A DNA stretch of 64,000 bases from Fictibacillus phosphorivorans (GCF_001629705.1 NZ_CP015378.1:930001-994000); one strand, 5' to 3'; positions 52,590 to 61,330 are shown, numbered from the stretch's first letter. The notes: generated by a model from the letters alone, not told the origin. Numbers and translations are program-made.

Positions 52590-53474
52590 TTAAATATCGG
52601 TATCTTTCTTTTGCAATCGGAACTGAATCATCGTAATTATGATAATGGTTACAAACAGGACGAATGAACCTGCAGCGGCATAACCGAAGTTACTGAGCTG
52701 GAATCCATTGCGATAGATGAAGAGAGCAACAGAAGTGGTGCTATCAAGCGGTCCGCCGTTCGTCATAACGAATGGTTCTTCGAAGAACTGAATCCATCCG
52801 ATCATCGTTGTGATCGACACGAAGAAAATGGCATAACGAAGAAGAGGAATCGTTATCTTCGTAAGCTGTTTCCAGTTGTTCGCACCGTCTAATTGAGCTG
52901 CTTCATAATACGTTTTTGGAATACCTTGTAAAGCTGCTAAGAAAATAATCATGTTCACACCGATCGCGCGCCAAACGGCTAATGCGATCAATGACCCTTT
53001 GGCAATCGTTGGGTCTTGTAACCATGGTATGGCAGGAATGCCGACTAGACCGAGCAGATAGTTGAATAAACCGAACTGTGGGTTGTATAGGTACGTCCAC
53101 ACAACAGCTACTGCTACAACGTTTGTAATCGAAGGCATATAAAAAACAAGACGAAAAGCCTTGAAGATGCGCGCTGTACCAAAGTTGATCAAAAGAGCGA
53201 TACCAAGTGAACATGCGATAACGAGTGGAACACCAAATACGACATAAAACACAGTGTTACCGATCGATTTTAGAAAAATAGGATCTTTAAAGATATTTAT
53301 ATAGTTTTCGATTCCAATGAAGCTAATATTTGAATAGTCTGCAAGTCCAGCTAGGTCAATATCTGTAAAACTAATCACCAATGCAAGAACAATGGGAAAA
53401 AGAGAGAATAAAGCCAATAATAGAAGTGCTGGTCCAATGAAGAGGTAGGGAGTCGTTTTTGAATAGCTTTTCAT
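52590..53474 (-). CDS. Carbohydrate ABC transporter permease, MalF type
   Basis: 294 residues, N-terminal PYLFIGPALLLLALFSLFPIV and an EAA loop as YYEAAQLDGANNWKQLTKITIPLL. AAGGATGTG precedes the ATG; 16 bases to the next permease gene. It forms a heteromeric channel with that partner. Confidence 0.85.
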   Translation of the reverse strand: MKSYSKTTPYLFIGPALLLLALFSLFPIVLALVISFTDIDLAGLADYSNISFIGIENYINIFKDPIFLKSIGNTVFYVVFGVPLVIACSLGIALLINFGTARIFKAFRLVFYMPSITNVVAVAVVWTYLYNPQFGLFNYLLGLVGIPAIPWLQDPTIAKGSLIALAVWRAIGVNMIIFLAALQGIPKTYYEAAQLDGANNWKQLTKITIPLLRYAIFFVSITTMIGWIQFFEEPFVMTNGGPLDSTTSVALFIYRNGFQLSNFGYAAAGSFVLFVTIIIITMIQFRLQKKDTDI

Positions 53475-53518
53475 GTTTTCACATCCTTCATCGTTACCCG
53501 TGTTGATGATAAAAAGGG

Positions 53519-53542
53519 AACGAGCAGGATAACCTGCTCGTT
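53519..53542 (-). terminator. Intercistronic stem-loop between binding-protein and permease genes
   Basis: AACGAGCAGG TTAT CCTGCTCGTT, a perfect 10-bp stem followed on the minus strand by CCCTTTTTA. It probably allows partial termination or protects upstream mRNA so that more binding protein than permease is made. Confidence 0.7.
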
Positions 53543-53562
53543 ATACCCCGGATCAACAGGAT

Positions 53563-54813
53563 TTATTTCTTTAAGATCTCTTCCGCTTTTTTGTCGAAGT
53601 TATCTAATTCCTTCTGAACATCTGCTCCGCCTCTGTAGATTTTCTCAAAACTCTTCAAATAAGATTGAGCGATTTCTTCCCATTGCTTAATAACAGGCAT
53701 CGGTTGTGAAGCTTTCATCTGTTCACCGAACGCTTTGTAAAATTCATTTCCAGTAAGTGAATCGTCTTCCCAAGCTTTTTGAGTTGCTGGAAGGGAATTT
53801 GTCATTTCCATCCATTTTAATTGTGTTTCAGGCTTACTCATATATGCTGCGAATTTTAATGCTTCTTTTTCGTGCTTCGTGTATTCGAATACAGAAAGGT
53901 TAGATCCACCAAGTGCAGAGATGTTGTTTTCTTTTGCTGGAAGAACTGCTGTACCCCATTTACCTTTAAGCTCAGGAGCTTGGTCGTTAATCAATTTGAT
54001 CATCCATGGACCACTGATGAACATGGGTAAGATTCCATCTCCACGGAAGCCTTGAACGATATCCATTCCAAGTTCTTCTTTTGGAGCTGCTCCACTTTCA
54101 TAGAAGCTGTTCAAGTATTCAACCGCCTCAACGAATTTTGGATCATTGAATTTTGGCTCGTTGTCAGGTCCTAAAAGTTCTGCTCCATTTTGGCGAGCGA
54201 ACATGAAGGACAAGCTTTGTTCTTTTGCATCGATTGAAATCCCATATTTCCCTTTTCCGCGGTCAGCTAGCTTATCAGCAGCTTCCTTCAACTCGTCCCA
54301 CGTTTTTGGTGCTTCTTTAAATCCTGCTTTCTCGAGCAGATCTGTACGATAGTAGAGTAAGCGAGTATCTACGTACCAAGGTACACCAACCATTTTGTCA
54401 TCAAACTTAGTCGTTTCAACAGAACCTTCAAAGAAATGTTTTGGATCTAGTTCCGGGTAATCTTTAACATGAGGTTTTAAATCTTTTAATGCTCCAGCTG
54501 ATGCGAATTCTGGAATCCAAGTCGTCCCCATCTGAACAACATCAGGGCCTTTTTTAGAAGCAACTGCCGTTAACAGCTTATCGTGTGCTTGATCCCAAGG
54601 AAGAGCTTGAACTTTAACATCAATTTTCGGATTTTCTTTTTCGAATTCTTCAGCGATTTTAGGAAGTGATTTGGCTTCTTCACCCATCCCCCAAACCGTA
54701 ATAGTTGTTTTTCCATCTTCTGAACCTGAAGAACAGCCAGCTAATACGCCAGAAAGGACAAGTGCACCAACCATTGACGTAACCATTGATTTTTTAAACC
54801 AGCGTTTTTTCAT
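53563..54813 (-). CDS. Extracellular sugar-binding lipoprotein (CUT1 ABC importer)
   Basis: Lipobox LAGCSS with Cys27. The MalE-like fold is visible: TITVWGMGEEAKSLPKIAEEFEKENP, KGPDVVQMGTTWIPEFA and GILPMFISGPWMIKLI. 416 residues from the ATG at 54813, which has AGGGGGA upstream; a longer frame to 54909 would include the operator and is rejected. The ligand is inferred from neighbours to be beta-1,2-glucooligosaccharides, analogous to Listeria Lin1841. Confidence 0.85.
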   Translation of the reverse strand: MKKRWFKKSMVTSMVGALVLSGVLAGCSSGSEDGKTTITVWGMGEEAKSLPKIAEEFEKENPKIDVKVQALPWDQAHDKLLTAVASKKGPDVVQMGTTWIPEFASAGALKDLKPHVKDYPELDPKHFFEGSVETTKFDDKMVGVPWYVDTRLLYYRTDLLEKAGFKEAPKTWDELKEAADKLADRGKGKYGISIDAKEQSLSFMFARQNGAELLGPDNEPKFNDPKFVEAVEYLNSFYESGAAPKEELGMDIVQGFRGDGILPMFISGPWMIKLINDQAPELKGKWGTAVLPAKENNISALGGSNLSVFEYTKHEKEALKFAAYMSKPETQLKWMEMTNSLPATQKAWEDDSLTGNEFYKAFGEQMKASQPMPVIKQWEEIAQSYLKSFEKIYRGGADVQKELDNFDKKAEEILKK

Positions 54814-54887
54814 GTGAGTTCCCCCTATAATTTGCCTGTGAAAGCAATCAATTTTTAATATTCCCGAATTTTCTTTGAGATTATTGT

Positions 54888-54900
54888 TGAAACGTTTCGA
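54888..54900 (-). promoter_or_regulatory. LacI-family operator, site 2
   Basis: TGAAACGTTTCGA just downstream of the minus-strand -10, covering the predicted transcription start of the ABC operon. Confidence 0.8.
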
Positions 54901-54907
54901 TAAGCAC

Positions 54908-54936
54908 ATTATAATTCAAGTTGTAATCGTTTACAA
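54908..54936 (-). promoter_or_regulatory. Sigma-A promoter of the sugar ABC operon
   Basis: Minus strand TTGTAA, 17-base spacer, TATAAT; about 95 bases before the binding-protein start. Confidence 0.75.
54922..54935 (-). promoter_or_regulatory. CcpA cre box in the ABC operon promoter
   Basis: TGTAATCGTTTACA (TGTAAACGATTACA on the minus strand) meets every position of the cre consensus and overlaps the -35 and spacer, so CcpA should repress in rich carbon. Confidence 0.8.
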
Positions 54937-55065
54937 CATGGAATTTTCAAAAAGAGGTTTCCTTCCAAATTTTGTTGGAAACATAAGGTTTCATACACTT
55001 TTTTCTTTGTTTTATAAGGGTAGGAAGAAAATAGGGGTATGGGGTTTAAAAACCTAGAAACTCTC

Positions 55066-55095
55066 TTGAATTTAATTGAAACGTTTCGATAAAAT
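55066..55095 (+). promoter_or_regulatory. Promoter of the GH94 phosphorylase gene
   Basis: TTGAAT, 18-base spacer, TAAAAT; the spacer contains operator site 3. Confidence 0.65.
55077..55089 (+). promoter_or_regulatory. LacI-family operator, site 3
   Basis: TGAAACGTTTCGA placed inside the promoter spacer, where bound repressor would block RNA polymerase. Confidence 0.8.
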
Positions 55096-55195
55096 GCTTT
55101 CATCTAAAAAAAGAGATGAAAAATTCATGTTCATTTCAACAGAATTTTATAGTGTGAAAAATGAGAGCCATAATAAAAGAATTGAGGGATAGACA

Positions 55196-58100
55196 ATGAC
55201 AACATTAACGAAAGGGAACATCACGGTTAAAGCTGGTGACTTTACATTTGCGTTCTTAAGTACTGGTGATATCTACAAAGCTTCCCACCATGATACGATG
55301 ATCAACCAATGGATGAGTAATCCGATCGATGGTTCTTTAAACAACCTTTATTTACGAGTCTTTAACAGTGAGGGAATTCACTTAACCCCACTTCTAGGTA
55401 CTAAATCGAACAGCACCGTTTCATATCATGAGAATCAAGTCTTTTGGGAAGGTATCTTTCAAGATATTTCATATGTAGTCACTTTTTCATTAAGAGAAAG
55501 CGGAATCTGGTTTTGGGATATCGAACTCCAAGGAAAGGCTGAGAAAGCTGATATTATTTATGGTCAAGACGTTGGACTTGCACATATTGGTGCTGTTCGA
55601 ACGAATGAGGCATTTATCGCTCAGTATGTAGATCATGGCGTGTTTGAAGATGAGAAGCTAGGTTATGTGATCTGTTCTCGTCAAAACCAACCTAATGGAA
55701 AAGCCTTTCCTTACTTGCAACAAGGATCATTAACAAGATCTGTAGGCTATACGACAGATGGGTTTCAATTCTTCGGTACTTCATATAAAGAGTCGGATGT
55801 TCCACAAGCACTTTATAAGGAAAACTTAGAAAGTGAAGTGTATCAATACGAATTTGCTTATATCGCTCTTCAATCAGAGAGATTTAAACTTGATGGCAAA
55901 CATCACATCAATTTTTATGGATGCTTTAAAGAAGATCATCAGGAAGCTGTTTCGTCCATTGATTTTAAAGAGGAGATCATTGCAGCTTGGAATGAAGTTC
56001 AAGCTCAATCCAAAAAAGACACGACTACACTTGAAACGATCAAGCGTAATGACCATTTTGACGGTACTTTGAAAACAGTGGATCTTTCAAAGGAAGAAGT
56101 GGAAGCTCTTTTCCCAGAGCGAATTCTAGAAGAATATGAAGGAGATGAGCTTCTATCCTTTTTTACTCCAACCTATGAACATATCGTTTTAAAAGAAAAA
56201 GAAAGAATCGTAGAGCGACCTCATGGACATATTCTTGTTACCGGAGATAACGTGTCTATAAAAGAAGACACGATCACGACTACTTCTTATATGTATGGAA
56301 TCTTTAATTCTCAATTAGTAGTAGGAAACACTTCGTTTCATAAAATGATGACGAATGCACGTAATGCGTTGAATGTTATGAAAACATCGGGTCAACGTAT
56401 CTATGTGGAGTTAGATGGTAAGCTGAGATTATTAACGATGCCGTCGTTGTTTGAGATGGGCTTTAACTATACGCGCTGGTTCTATAAAACAGAAGATGAG
56501 ACGTTCATCATCACCAACTACACTACAGTTGATACTCCGGAAGTAGAGCTGCATGTTAAAGCTCTGAGCGGTAGGTCATACCGATTCGTTGTGACGAACC
56601 AAGTATCCTTGAACAATCAAGAATATGAAGTGCCATTTAAGTTGGAAAATGAAGAAGATGGGGTTCTTTCATTCTTCGCGGATGCCGCTTCAGACAGTGG
56701 AAAGACGTATGAAAATTTAAGTTATCGAATGAAGATTACGGGAGCCGAGTGGAGCGTAACAGACGAGACAATCTTTGGTGAAAACATGGATCGTGGATCT
56801 GCATCTCTTGTGGTTTGTGATCTTAAACCAACAAATGAGTGGGGCATCTCTCATCAAGGGTTGATCGATGGGAAGAAGATTCCGTTTACAAGTAAGACGA
56901 TTGAAACGGAAATCGAGCGTTACCGTACATTTATACAAACCACGAACCGTGGATTCCGTTTGACTAAGGATGGAGTTGAAACACATGAACTTCAGAAGAT
57001 GAACGCCTTAGCTCATTGGTATACACATAACATGCTGATTCACTATTCTGTTCCGCATGGTCTCGAGCAATATGGTGGAGCAGCGTGGGGTACCCGTGAT
57101 GTTTGCCAAGGACCTGCTGAATACTTCTTAGCAACTCAGCATTATGGTGCAGTAAAAGACATCTTGCTTACTGTATATTCTCATCAGTTTGACGAGACGG
57201 GTAACTGGCCACAATGGTTCATGTTTGATCAATACTTTAAAATCCAGCAAGATGATTCACATGGAGATATTATCGTATGGCCACTTAAGTTAGTGACAGA
57301 TTACCTTGCTGCTACCAATGATTTTGATATCTTACAAACGGAAGTCCCTTACACGTCTAATAAAGGTTTTGACTTTACTGAGAAAAAAGATACATTATTA
57401 CAGCATATTCAAAAACAAATCGGTTACATGAGAGAGAACTTTTTGCATGATACGCACCTTTCTTCTTATGGAGACGGAGATTGGGATGATACGCTTCAAC
57501 CTGCAAATCCACAGCTTAAAAAATATATGGTAAGTTCATGGACAGTTGCTTTAACCTATCAAGTTATGACTCAGTTCTCACAACAGTTACAGCATGTGGA
57601 CGAAGATGAAGCTGCGAAACTAAGCGATCTCGCAAAAAATATTAAGTCAGACTATCAAGAACATATGTTAGGAACAGATGTAATCCCAGGATTTGTTTAC
57701 ATGGAGGATTCAAAATCACCAAAACTGATGCTTCATCCTAGTGATAACACGACTGGTATCAACTATCGTTTATTACCGATGACTCGCAGTATGATTGCAG
57801 AATTGTTAACACCTGAACAAGCGGAACAGCACCTTGATCTGATCATGGATAATTTTTATTGCCCAGATGGCGTAAGATTGATGGACAAACCTGCTCATTA
57901 TAAAGGCGGTGTGAGTACGCATTTCAAACGTGCTGAACAAGCATCGAATTTCGGGCGTGAGATTGGACTTCAATATGTTCATGCTCATATTCGTTTTGTT
58001 GAAGCGATGGCGAAGCTAGGTAAAAAAGAAGAAGTGTGGAGCGGATTAGAGAAGATCAATCCTGTTATGATTCAAGAAAAAGTTCCAAATGCAGAGCGAC

Positions 58101-58543
58101 GTCAGAGTAATGCTTATTTCTCAAGTTCTGATGGTGATTTTAAAACTCGCTATGAAGCACAAGAACGTTTTGGTGAACTTAGAGATGGAAGAGCCAAAGT
58201 TAAAGGTGGATGGAGAATCTATTCTTCTGGACCTGGAATCTATATGAACCAGTTGATCTCAAATTGTTTAGGTATTCGCCCACAAGGGGAGAACCTAATC
58301 ATTGATCCGATATTAACAGAAGAAATGAACGGACTAGAATTGCAGTATATCATCGATGGAAAACCTGTCAAAATGGTATTCCGAGATAGCGGCGAGGAAA
58401 GTAATCGACTGATCGTTAATGGTCAAGAAGTAGAAAGCAAAACGTATCAAAACATTTACCGAGACGGTGGCGTATGCGTGAACCGCTCTGAATTTGTAAA
58501 AAAATTGTCAGCAGACGTGAATACCGTAGAGATTTATTCATAA
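55196..58543 (+). CDS. GH94 phosphorylase, 1,2-beta-oligoglucan phosphorylase type
   Basis: 1115 residues, cytoplasmic. Beta-sandwich N-terminal part, then the (alpha/alpha)6 catalytic barrel with QYGGAAWGTRDVCQGPAEYF and YGDGDWDDTLQPANP at about 758-772, where D762-D765 include the GH94 general-acid Asp. Length and the DWDDT variant match Listeria innocua type 1,2-beta-oligoglucan phosphorylase rather than cellobiose or chitobiose phosphorylases (about 800 residues). Reaction: oligoglucan(n) + phosphate to oligoglucan(n-1) + alpha-glucose 1-phosphate. The SOGP call rests on recall of the family and on context. Confidence 0.8.
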   Translation: MTTLTKGNITVKAGDFTFAFLSTGDIYKASHHDTMINQWMSNPIDGSLNNLYLRVFNSEGIHLTPLLGTKSNSTVSYHENQVFWEGIFQDISYVVTFSLRESGIWFWDIELQGKAEKADIIYGQDVGLAHIGAVRTNEAFIAQYVDHGVFEDEKLGYVICSRQNQPNGKAFPYLQQGSLTRSVGYTTDGFQFFGTSYKESDVPQALYKENLESEVYQYEFAYIALQSERFKLDGKHHINFYGCFKEDHQEAVSSIDFKEEIIAAWNEVQAQSKKDTTTLETIKRNDHFDGTLKTVDLSKEEVEALFPERILEEYEGDELLSFFTPTYEHIVLKEKERIVERPHGHILVTGDNVSIKEDTITTTSYMYGIFNSQLVVGNTSFHKMMTNARNALNVMKTSGQRIYVELDGKLRLLTMPSLFEMGFNYTRWFYKTEDETFIITNYTTVDTPEVELHVKALSGRSYRFVVTNQVSLNNQEYEVPFKLENEEDGVLSFFADAASDSGKTYENLSYRMKITGAEWSVTDETIFGENMDRGSASLVVCDLKPTNEWGISHQGLIDGKKIPFTSKTIETEIERYRTFIQTTNRGFRLTKDGVETHELQKMNALAHWYTHNMLIHYSVPHGLEQYGGAAWGTRDVCQGPAEYFLATQHYGAVKDILLTVYSHQFDETGNWPQWFMFDQYFKIQQDDSHGDIIVWPLKLVTDYLAATNDFDILQTEVPYTSNKGFDFTEKKDTLLQHIQKQIGYMRENFLHDTHLSSYGDGDWDDTLQPANPQLKKYMVSSWTVALTYQVMTQFSQQLQHVDEDEAAKLSDLAKNIKSDYQEHMLGTDVIPGFVYMEDSKSPKLMLHPSDNTTGINYRLLPMTRSMIAELLTPEQAEQHLDLIMDNFYCPDGVRLMDKPAHYKGGVSTHFKRAEQASNFGREIGLQYVHAHIRFVEAMAKLGKKEEVWSGLEKINPVMIQEKVPNAERRQSNAYFSSSDGDFKTRYEAQERFGELRDGRAKVKGGWRIYSSGPGIYMNQLISNCLGIRPQGENLIIDPILTEEMNGLELQYIIDGKPVKMVFRDSGEESNRLIVNGQEVESKTYQNIYRDGGVCVNRSEFVKKLSADVNTVEIYS

Positions 58544-58551
58544 CCATTCGT

Positions 58552-58573
58552 TATAATAAAGGAAACGTTTGCA
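58552..58573 (+). promoter_or_regulatory. lacI promoter -10 and operator-like site 4
   Basis: TATAAT at 58552-58557 followed by GGAAACGTTTGCA at 58561-58573, a diverged copy of the operator (GAAACGTTT core kept). It lies in the same position relative to -10 as sites 1 and 2, suggesting autoregulation. Confidence 0.6.
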
Positions 58574-58598
58574 ACAAGTGAGATAGGAGAGAAGTTCG

Positions 58599-59567
58599 TT
58601 GGTAAGTATTAAAGACATTGCAAAACAAGCAGGTGTTTCCATTTCCACGGTCTCCTATGCCTTGAACGGAAGTCCGAAAGTTACGAAGGAAACATCAGCA
58701 CGAATTTTGGCGATCGCTAAAGAACTCAATTATATTCCTAGCGCAGCCGCACGTTCTTTGAAAAAAAGAGAAACAAAAATTATTGGAATCTATTTAACGA
58801 ATTATAGTGGTGCTTTTTATGGACAGCTTCTGCAGGGTATGATGGAGACATTAAGCGAGAACGGCTATGAACTGATCGTATGCAGCGGAAAAGAGTCGCA
58901 TCGCTTTCTTCCAGAACGCATGATCGATGGCGCAATCATTCTGGATGCCACATATGAAACAAAAGAACTGTTAAGTCACGCAGAACGAGGACATAAGCTG
59001 GTCGTGATGGATCGAAGAATGGATCATCCGAACATCTCTCAAGTGCTGCTTGATAATAAAGCAGGGGCTACACTTGCGATTGATTATTTGGCTGAAAAAG
59101 GCCATCAGAAGATCTGTGTTGTAAAGGGTCCGGATATCTCATTTGATGCGAGGCAGCGGTTAGAAGCTGTTCAAAAAGCTGTACAACGCTATTCGCATAT
59201 TGAGTACATCGAAATCGATGGTGATTTCCATAAGCAATCAGGTGAAGTGGCAGGCAAGAAGATTCATCAAGACTTTACAGAGCCTGTAGGCGTGTTTTGT
59301 TTGAATGATGAGATGGCGATCGGTATGTATAATTATTTCAGCCATACAAACCTACGCATTGGTGAAGATATTCACATTATCGGTTTTGATAATATTGAAG
59401 TGTCTCAATATATCCACCCAAGACTTGCGACGATTAACTATTCAAAGCATAAGTGGGGAGCATTGGCTTCAGAACTGTTGCTGAATTTAATCCAGAAGAA
59501 GCAAAGTCCTGAGCATGAACGAATCAACGTTAGCCTTATTGAAGGAGATTCGGTTCGTAAACGATAA
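58599..59567 (+). CDS. LacI-family transcriptional regulator of the glucan locus
   Basis: 322 residues. N-terminal HTH VSIKDIAKQAGVSISTVSYALNG (residues 2-24) and hinge helix IPSAAARSLKKR. The sugar-binding core has VFCLNDEMAIGMYNYF and HIIGFDNIEVSQYIHPRL. Predicted repressor released by an oligoglucan or its breakdown product. TTG start with AGGAGAG upstream; it follows the phosphorylase by 55 bases and may be partly co-transcribed. Confidence 0.85.
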   Translation: MVSIKDIAKQAGVSISTVSYALNGSPKVTKETSARILAIAKELNYIPSAAARSLKKRETKIIGIYLTNYSGAFYGQLLQGMMETLSENGYELIVCSGKESHRFLPERMIDGAIILDATYETKELLSHAERGHKLVVMDRRMDHPNISQVLLDNKAGATLAIDYLAEKGHQKICVVKGPDISFDARQRLEAVQKAVQRYSHIEYIEIDGDFHKQSGEVAGKKIHQDFTEPVGVFCLNDEMAIGMYNYFSHTNLRIGEDIHIIGFDNIEVSQYIHPRLATINYSKHKWGALASELLLNLIQKKQSPEHERINVSLIEGDSVRKR

Positions 59568-59613
59568 AATACAAAGAAGAGGAGCTTTTTCAGCTCCTCT
59601 TCTTTTGTATTTA
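59568..59613. terminator. Bidirectional terminator
   Basis: Long stem of about 20 bp around GAAGAGGAGCT / AGCTCCTCTTC, flanked by A/T runs. Confidence 0.9.
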
Positions 59614-60387
59614 TTCAGCTTGTGATTGAGTTGATTTTTCTTTAGAGAGAAACCAACCACCAACAGCGATCAAGATGAGAACAACATAAAAAGTGATCTT
59701 CCATTCTGGTGATTTTGCGAAACCTTCAGAGAGGATAGCTAAGTCAGGGTGTGCAAGGGTATAAACAGCTAATTTTACACCGACCCAACCTACGATGAGA
59801 AAGGCTGCAATTTCAAGACCTGGTTTGGATTGTAGAAGTTTAACAAAAAAGTTAGCAGCAAAACGCATGATGATGAGTCCGATCAACCCACCAGCAAAGA
59901 TCACTAGGAACTTTCCGCCATCCAGTCCACCGATGTTAGGAAGCCCGGAATCCGGAAGTGCCACTGCTAGTGCTACAGCTGCAAGGATTGAATCCACGGC
60001 AAATGCGATGTCAGCTAGTTCAACTTTTAATACAGTAGTCCAAAAACCTGATTTTTTCTTTGCTGCCTTAGACGTTTCAGTCGATTCATCTGCTTTTTTA
60101 ACCATAACTTTTCTGAAGATATGGTTAAGTGCGATAAATAGAAGGTACACAGCTCCGATAGCTTGAACCTGCCACACGTTCACCAAGAACGAAATGGCAA
60201 ACAATGATGCGAAACGGAAGAAGAACGCACCTACTAAACCGTAAAACAACGCTTTTTTCCGTTGTTCTTCTGGTAAGTGTTTGACCATTATGGCTAAGAC
60301 CAGTGCATTGTCTGCCGCTAGTAAGCCTTCTAAGGCGATCAGCACTAACAAGATCCAACCATATTCTAACAAGATAGATAGTTCCAT
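59611..60387 (-). CDS. TerC-family membrane protein (YkoY/MeeY-like manganese exporter)
   Basis: 258 residues with about seven spans. LLAADNALVLAIMVKHLP (span 1) and VELADIAFAVDSILAAVAL hold the conserved acidic residues thought to bind metal. Known relatives YkoY/YceF (MeeY/MeeF) export Mn2+ and metallate secreted enzymes. A yybP-ykoY manganese riboswitch precedes the gene, which supports this role. AAGGAGG before ATG. Confidence 0.88.
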   Translation of the reverse strand: MELSILLEYGWILLVLIALEGLLAADNALVLAIMVKHLPEEQRKKALFYGLVGAFFFRFASLFAISFLVNVWQVQAIGAVYLLFIALNHIFRKVMVKKADESTETSKAAKKKSGFWTTVLKVELADIAFAVDSILAAVALAVALPDSGLPNIGGLDGGKFLVIFAGGLIGLIIMRFAANFFVKLLQSKPGLEIAAFLIVGWVGVKLAVYTLAHPDLAILSEGFAKSPEWKITFYVVLILIAVGGWFLSKEKSTQSQAE

Positions 60388-60469
60388 TTTAATTCCTCCT
60401 TTAAAATGTTAGATGCATGAATGAAGCGAGAACGATTTACATGAAGCGACCTCCTGTTAACAAATAAAA

Positions 60470-60500
60470 AAGACCTCTACCAATAGCAGGTAAAGGTCTT
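60470..60500 (-). terminator. Second (downstream) leader terminator before the TerC gene
   Basis: AAGACCTTTACC / GGTAGAGGTCTT stem on the minus strand followed by TTTTTATTTG. Confidence 0.8.
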
Positions 60501-60510
60501 ACATATAAAA

Positions 60511-60542
60511 AAGACCCTTACCAACCGAACGGTAAAGGTCTT
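60511..60542 (-). terminator. Riboswitch terminator (first)
   Basis: AAGACCTTTACC / GGTAAGGGTCTT stem followed by TTTTTTATA on the minus strand, overlapping the 3' end of the riboswitch. Confidence 0.85.
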
Positions 60543-60636
60543 GCTAACAACGATAAAGTTGCCAATATAGCCGAGAGCACGAAGCTCCGAAATGACGACT
60601 ATACTGTAAAAGCTACTCCCCTTTAGGAGTTATGAA
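60535..60636 (-). promoter_or_regulatory. yybP-ykoY manganese riboswitch
   Basis: On the minus strand the leader reads AAAGGGGAGTAGCTT ... GTCGTCATTTCGG ... CTCGGC ... GCAACTTT ... TTAGCAAGACC. The GGGGAGTAG and CGTCATTTCGG blocks and the closing GCAAG are those of the Mn2+-sensing yybP-ykoY class. It should fold to prevent the downstream terminators when Mn2+ is bound. Confidence 0.9.
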
Positions 60637-60764
60637 GTTACTATTATCTTATTATGCTATCTTAGAAGTTGTCAATTATTTTATGACAGGTAAAATGTTG
60701 AAGATAAAAGGCGTGACTTATTGTAGTATCCTTGAAAGATATAGACGAAAAGAGTGGATGTAAG

Positions 60765-61328
60765 TTGGATCAAAATCAATACATAATAGACATGATTAAA
60801 AATGATGATTGGATGATGCGGATTTTACGTGCTGCCAAAACGTTAAATTTACCGGATTGGTGGATATGTGCAGGGTTTGTTCGATCTAAAGTTTGGGATA
60901 CGCTCCATGGTTTTCAAGAAAGAACGAGACTTGCAGATATCGATGTCGTTTATTTCAATCCTGAAGACCTAAAAAAAGAGAGTGAAAAAAAGTATGAAAA
61001 AATACTTTTAGAGCAGATTCCAGATCTGCCGTGGTCTGTAAAAAACGAAGCCAGGATGCATCTTGTGAACAATGATTTCGAACCGTACACGTCAACAGTT
61101 GATGCGATCTCCAAATTTCCTGAAACGGTAACTGCTCTGGGTGTTAGGCTTGATGAGCAAGGCGAAGTGATTCTTGCTGCACCATGTGGATTAAAAGATG
61201 TACTAAGCATGGAAGTTAGACCAACAGATTCTTACAAAAGCACTGAAAACCGAAGAAAAAAATACAGAGAACGTGTGAAAAAAAAGAATTGGGTAGCGGT
61301 TTGGTACAAAGTTAGAGTGATAGAATAG
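60765..61328 (+). CDS. Nucleotidyltransferase-like protein (DUF925 / NTP_transf_6)
   Basis: 187 residues. WWICAGFVRSKVWD near residue 32 and RLADIDVVYFNPEDL carry the GxVR and DxD-type acidic motifs of the family. LPWSVKNEARMHLVN and APCGLKDVLSMEVRPT are further conserved blocks. Substrate unknown. TTG at 60765 has GTGGATG upstream; a TTG 33 bases earlier has no site. Confidence 0.75.
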   Translation: MDQNQYIIDMIKNDDWMMRILRAAKTLNLPDWWICAGFVRSKVWDTLHGFQERTRLADIDVVYFNPEDLKKESEKKYEKILLEQIPDLPWSVKNEARMHLVNNDFEPYTSTVDAISKFPETVTALGVRLDEQGEVILAAPCGLKDVLSMEVRPTDSYKSTENRRKKYRERVKKKNWVAVWYKVRVIE

Positions 61329-61330
61329 AG

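Larger units (their letters stand above)
54814..55195. promoter_or_regulatory. Divergent control region of the glucan locus
   Basis: 382 bases without a gene between the divergent binding-protein and phosphorylase genes. It holds two promoters, two LacI-type operators and a perfect cre, listed separately. Confidence 0.8.

Noticed and set aside
54875..55057. 60-codon plus-strand frame in the divergent control region
   Set aside because: Overlaps promoter, cre and operator elements and lacks a ribosome binding site.
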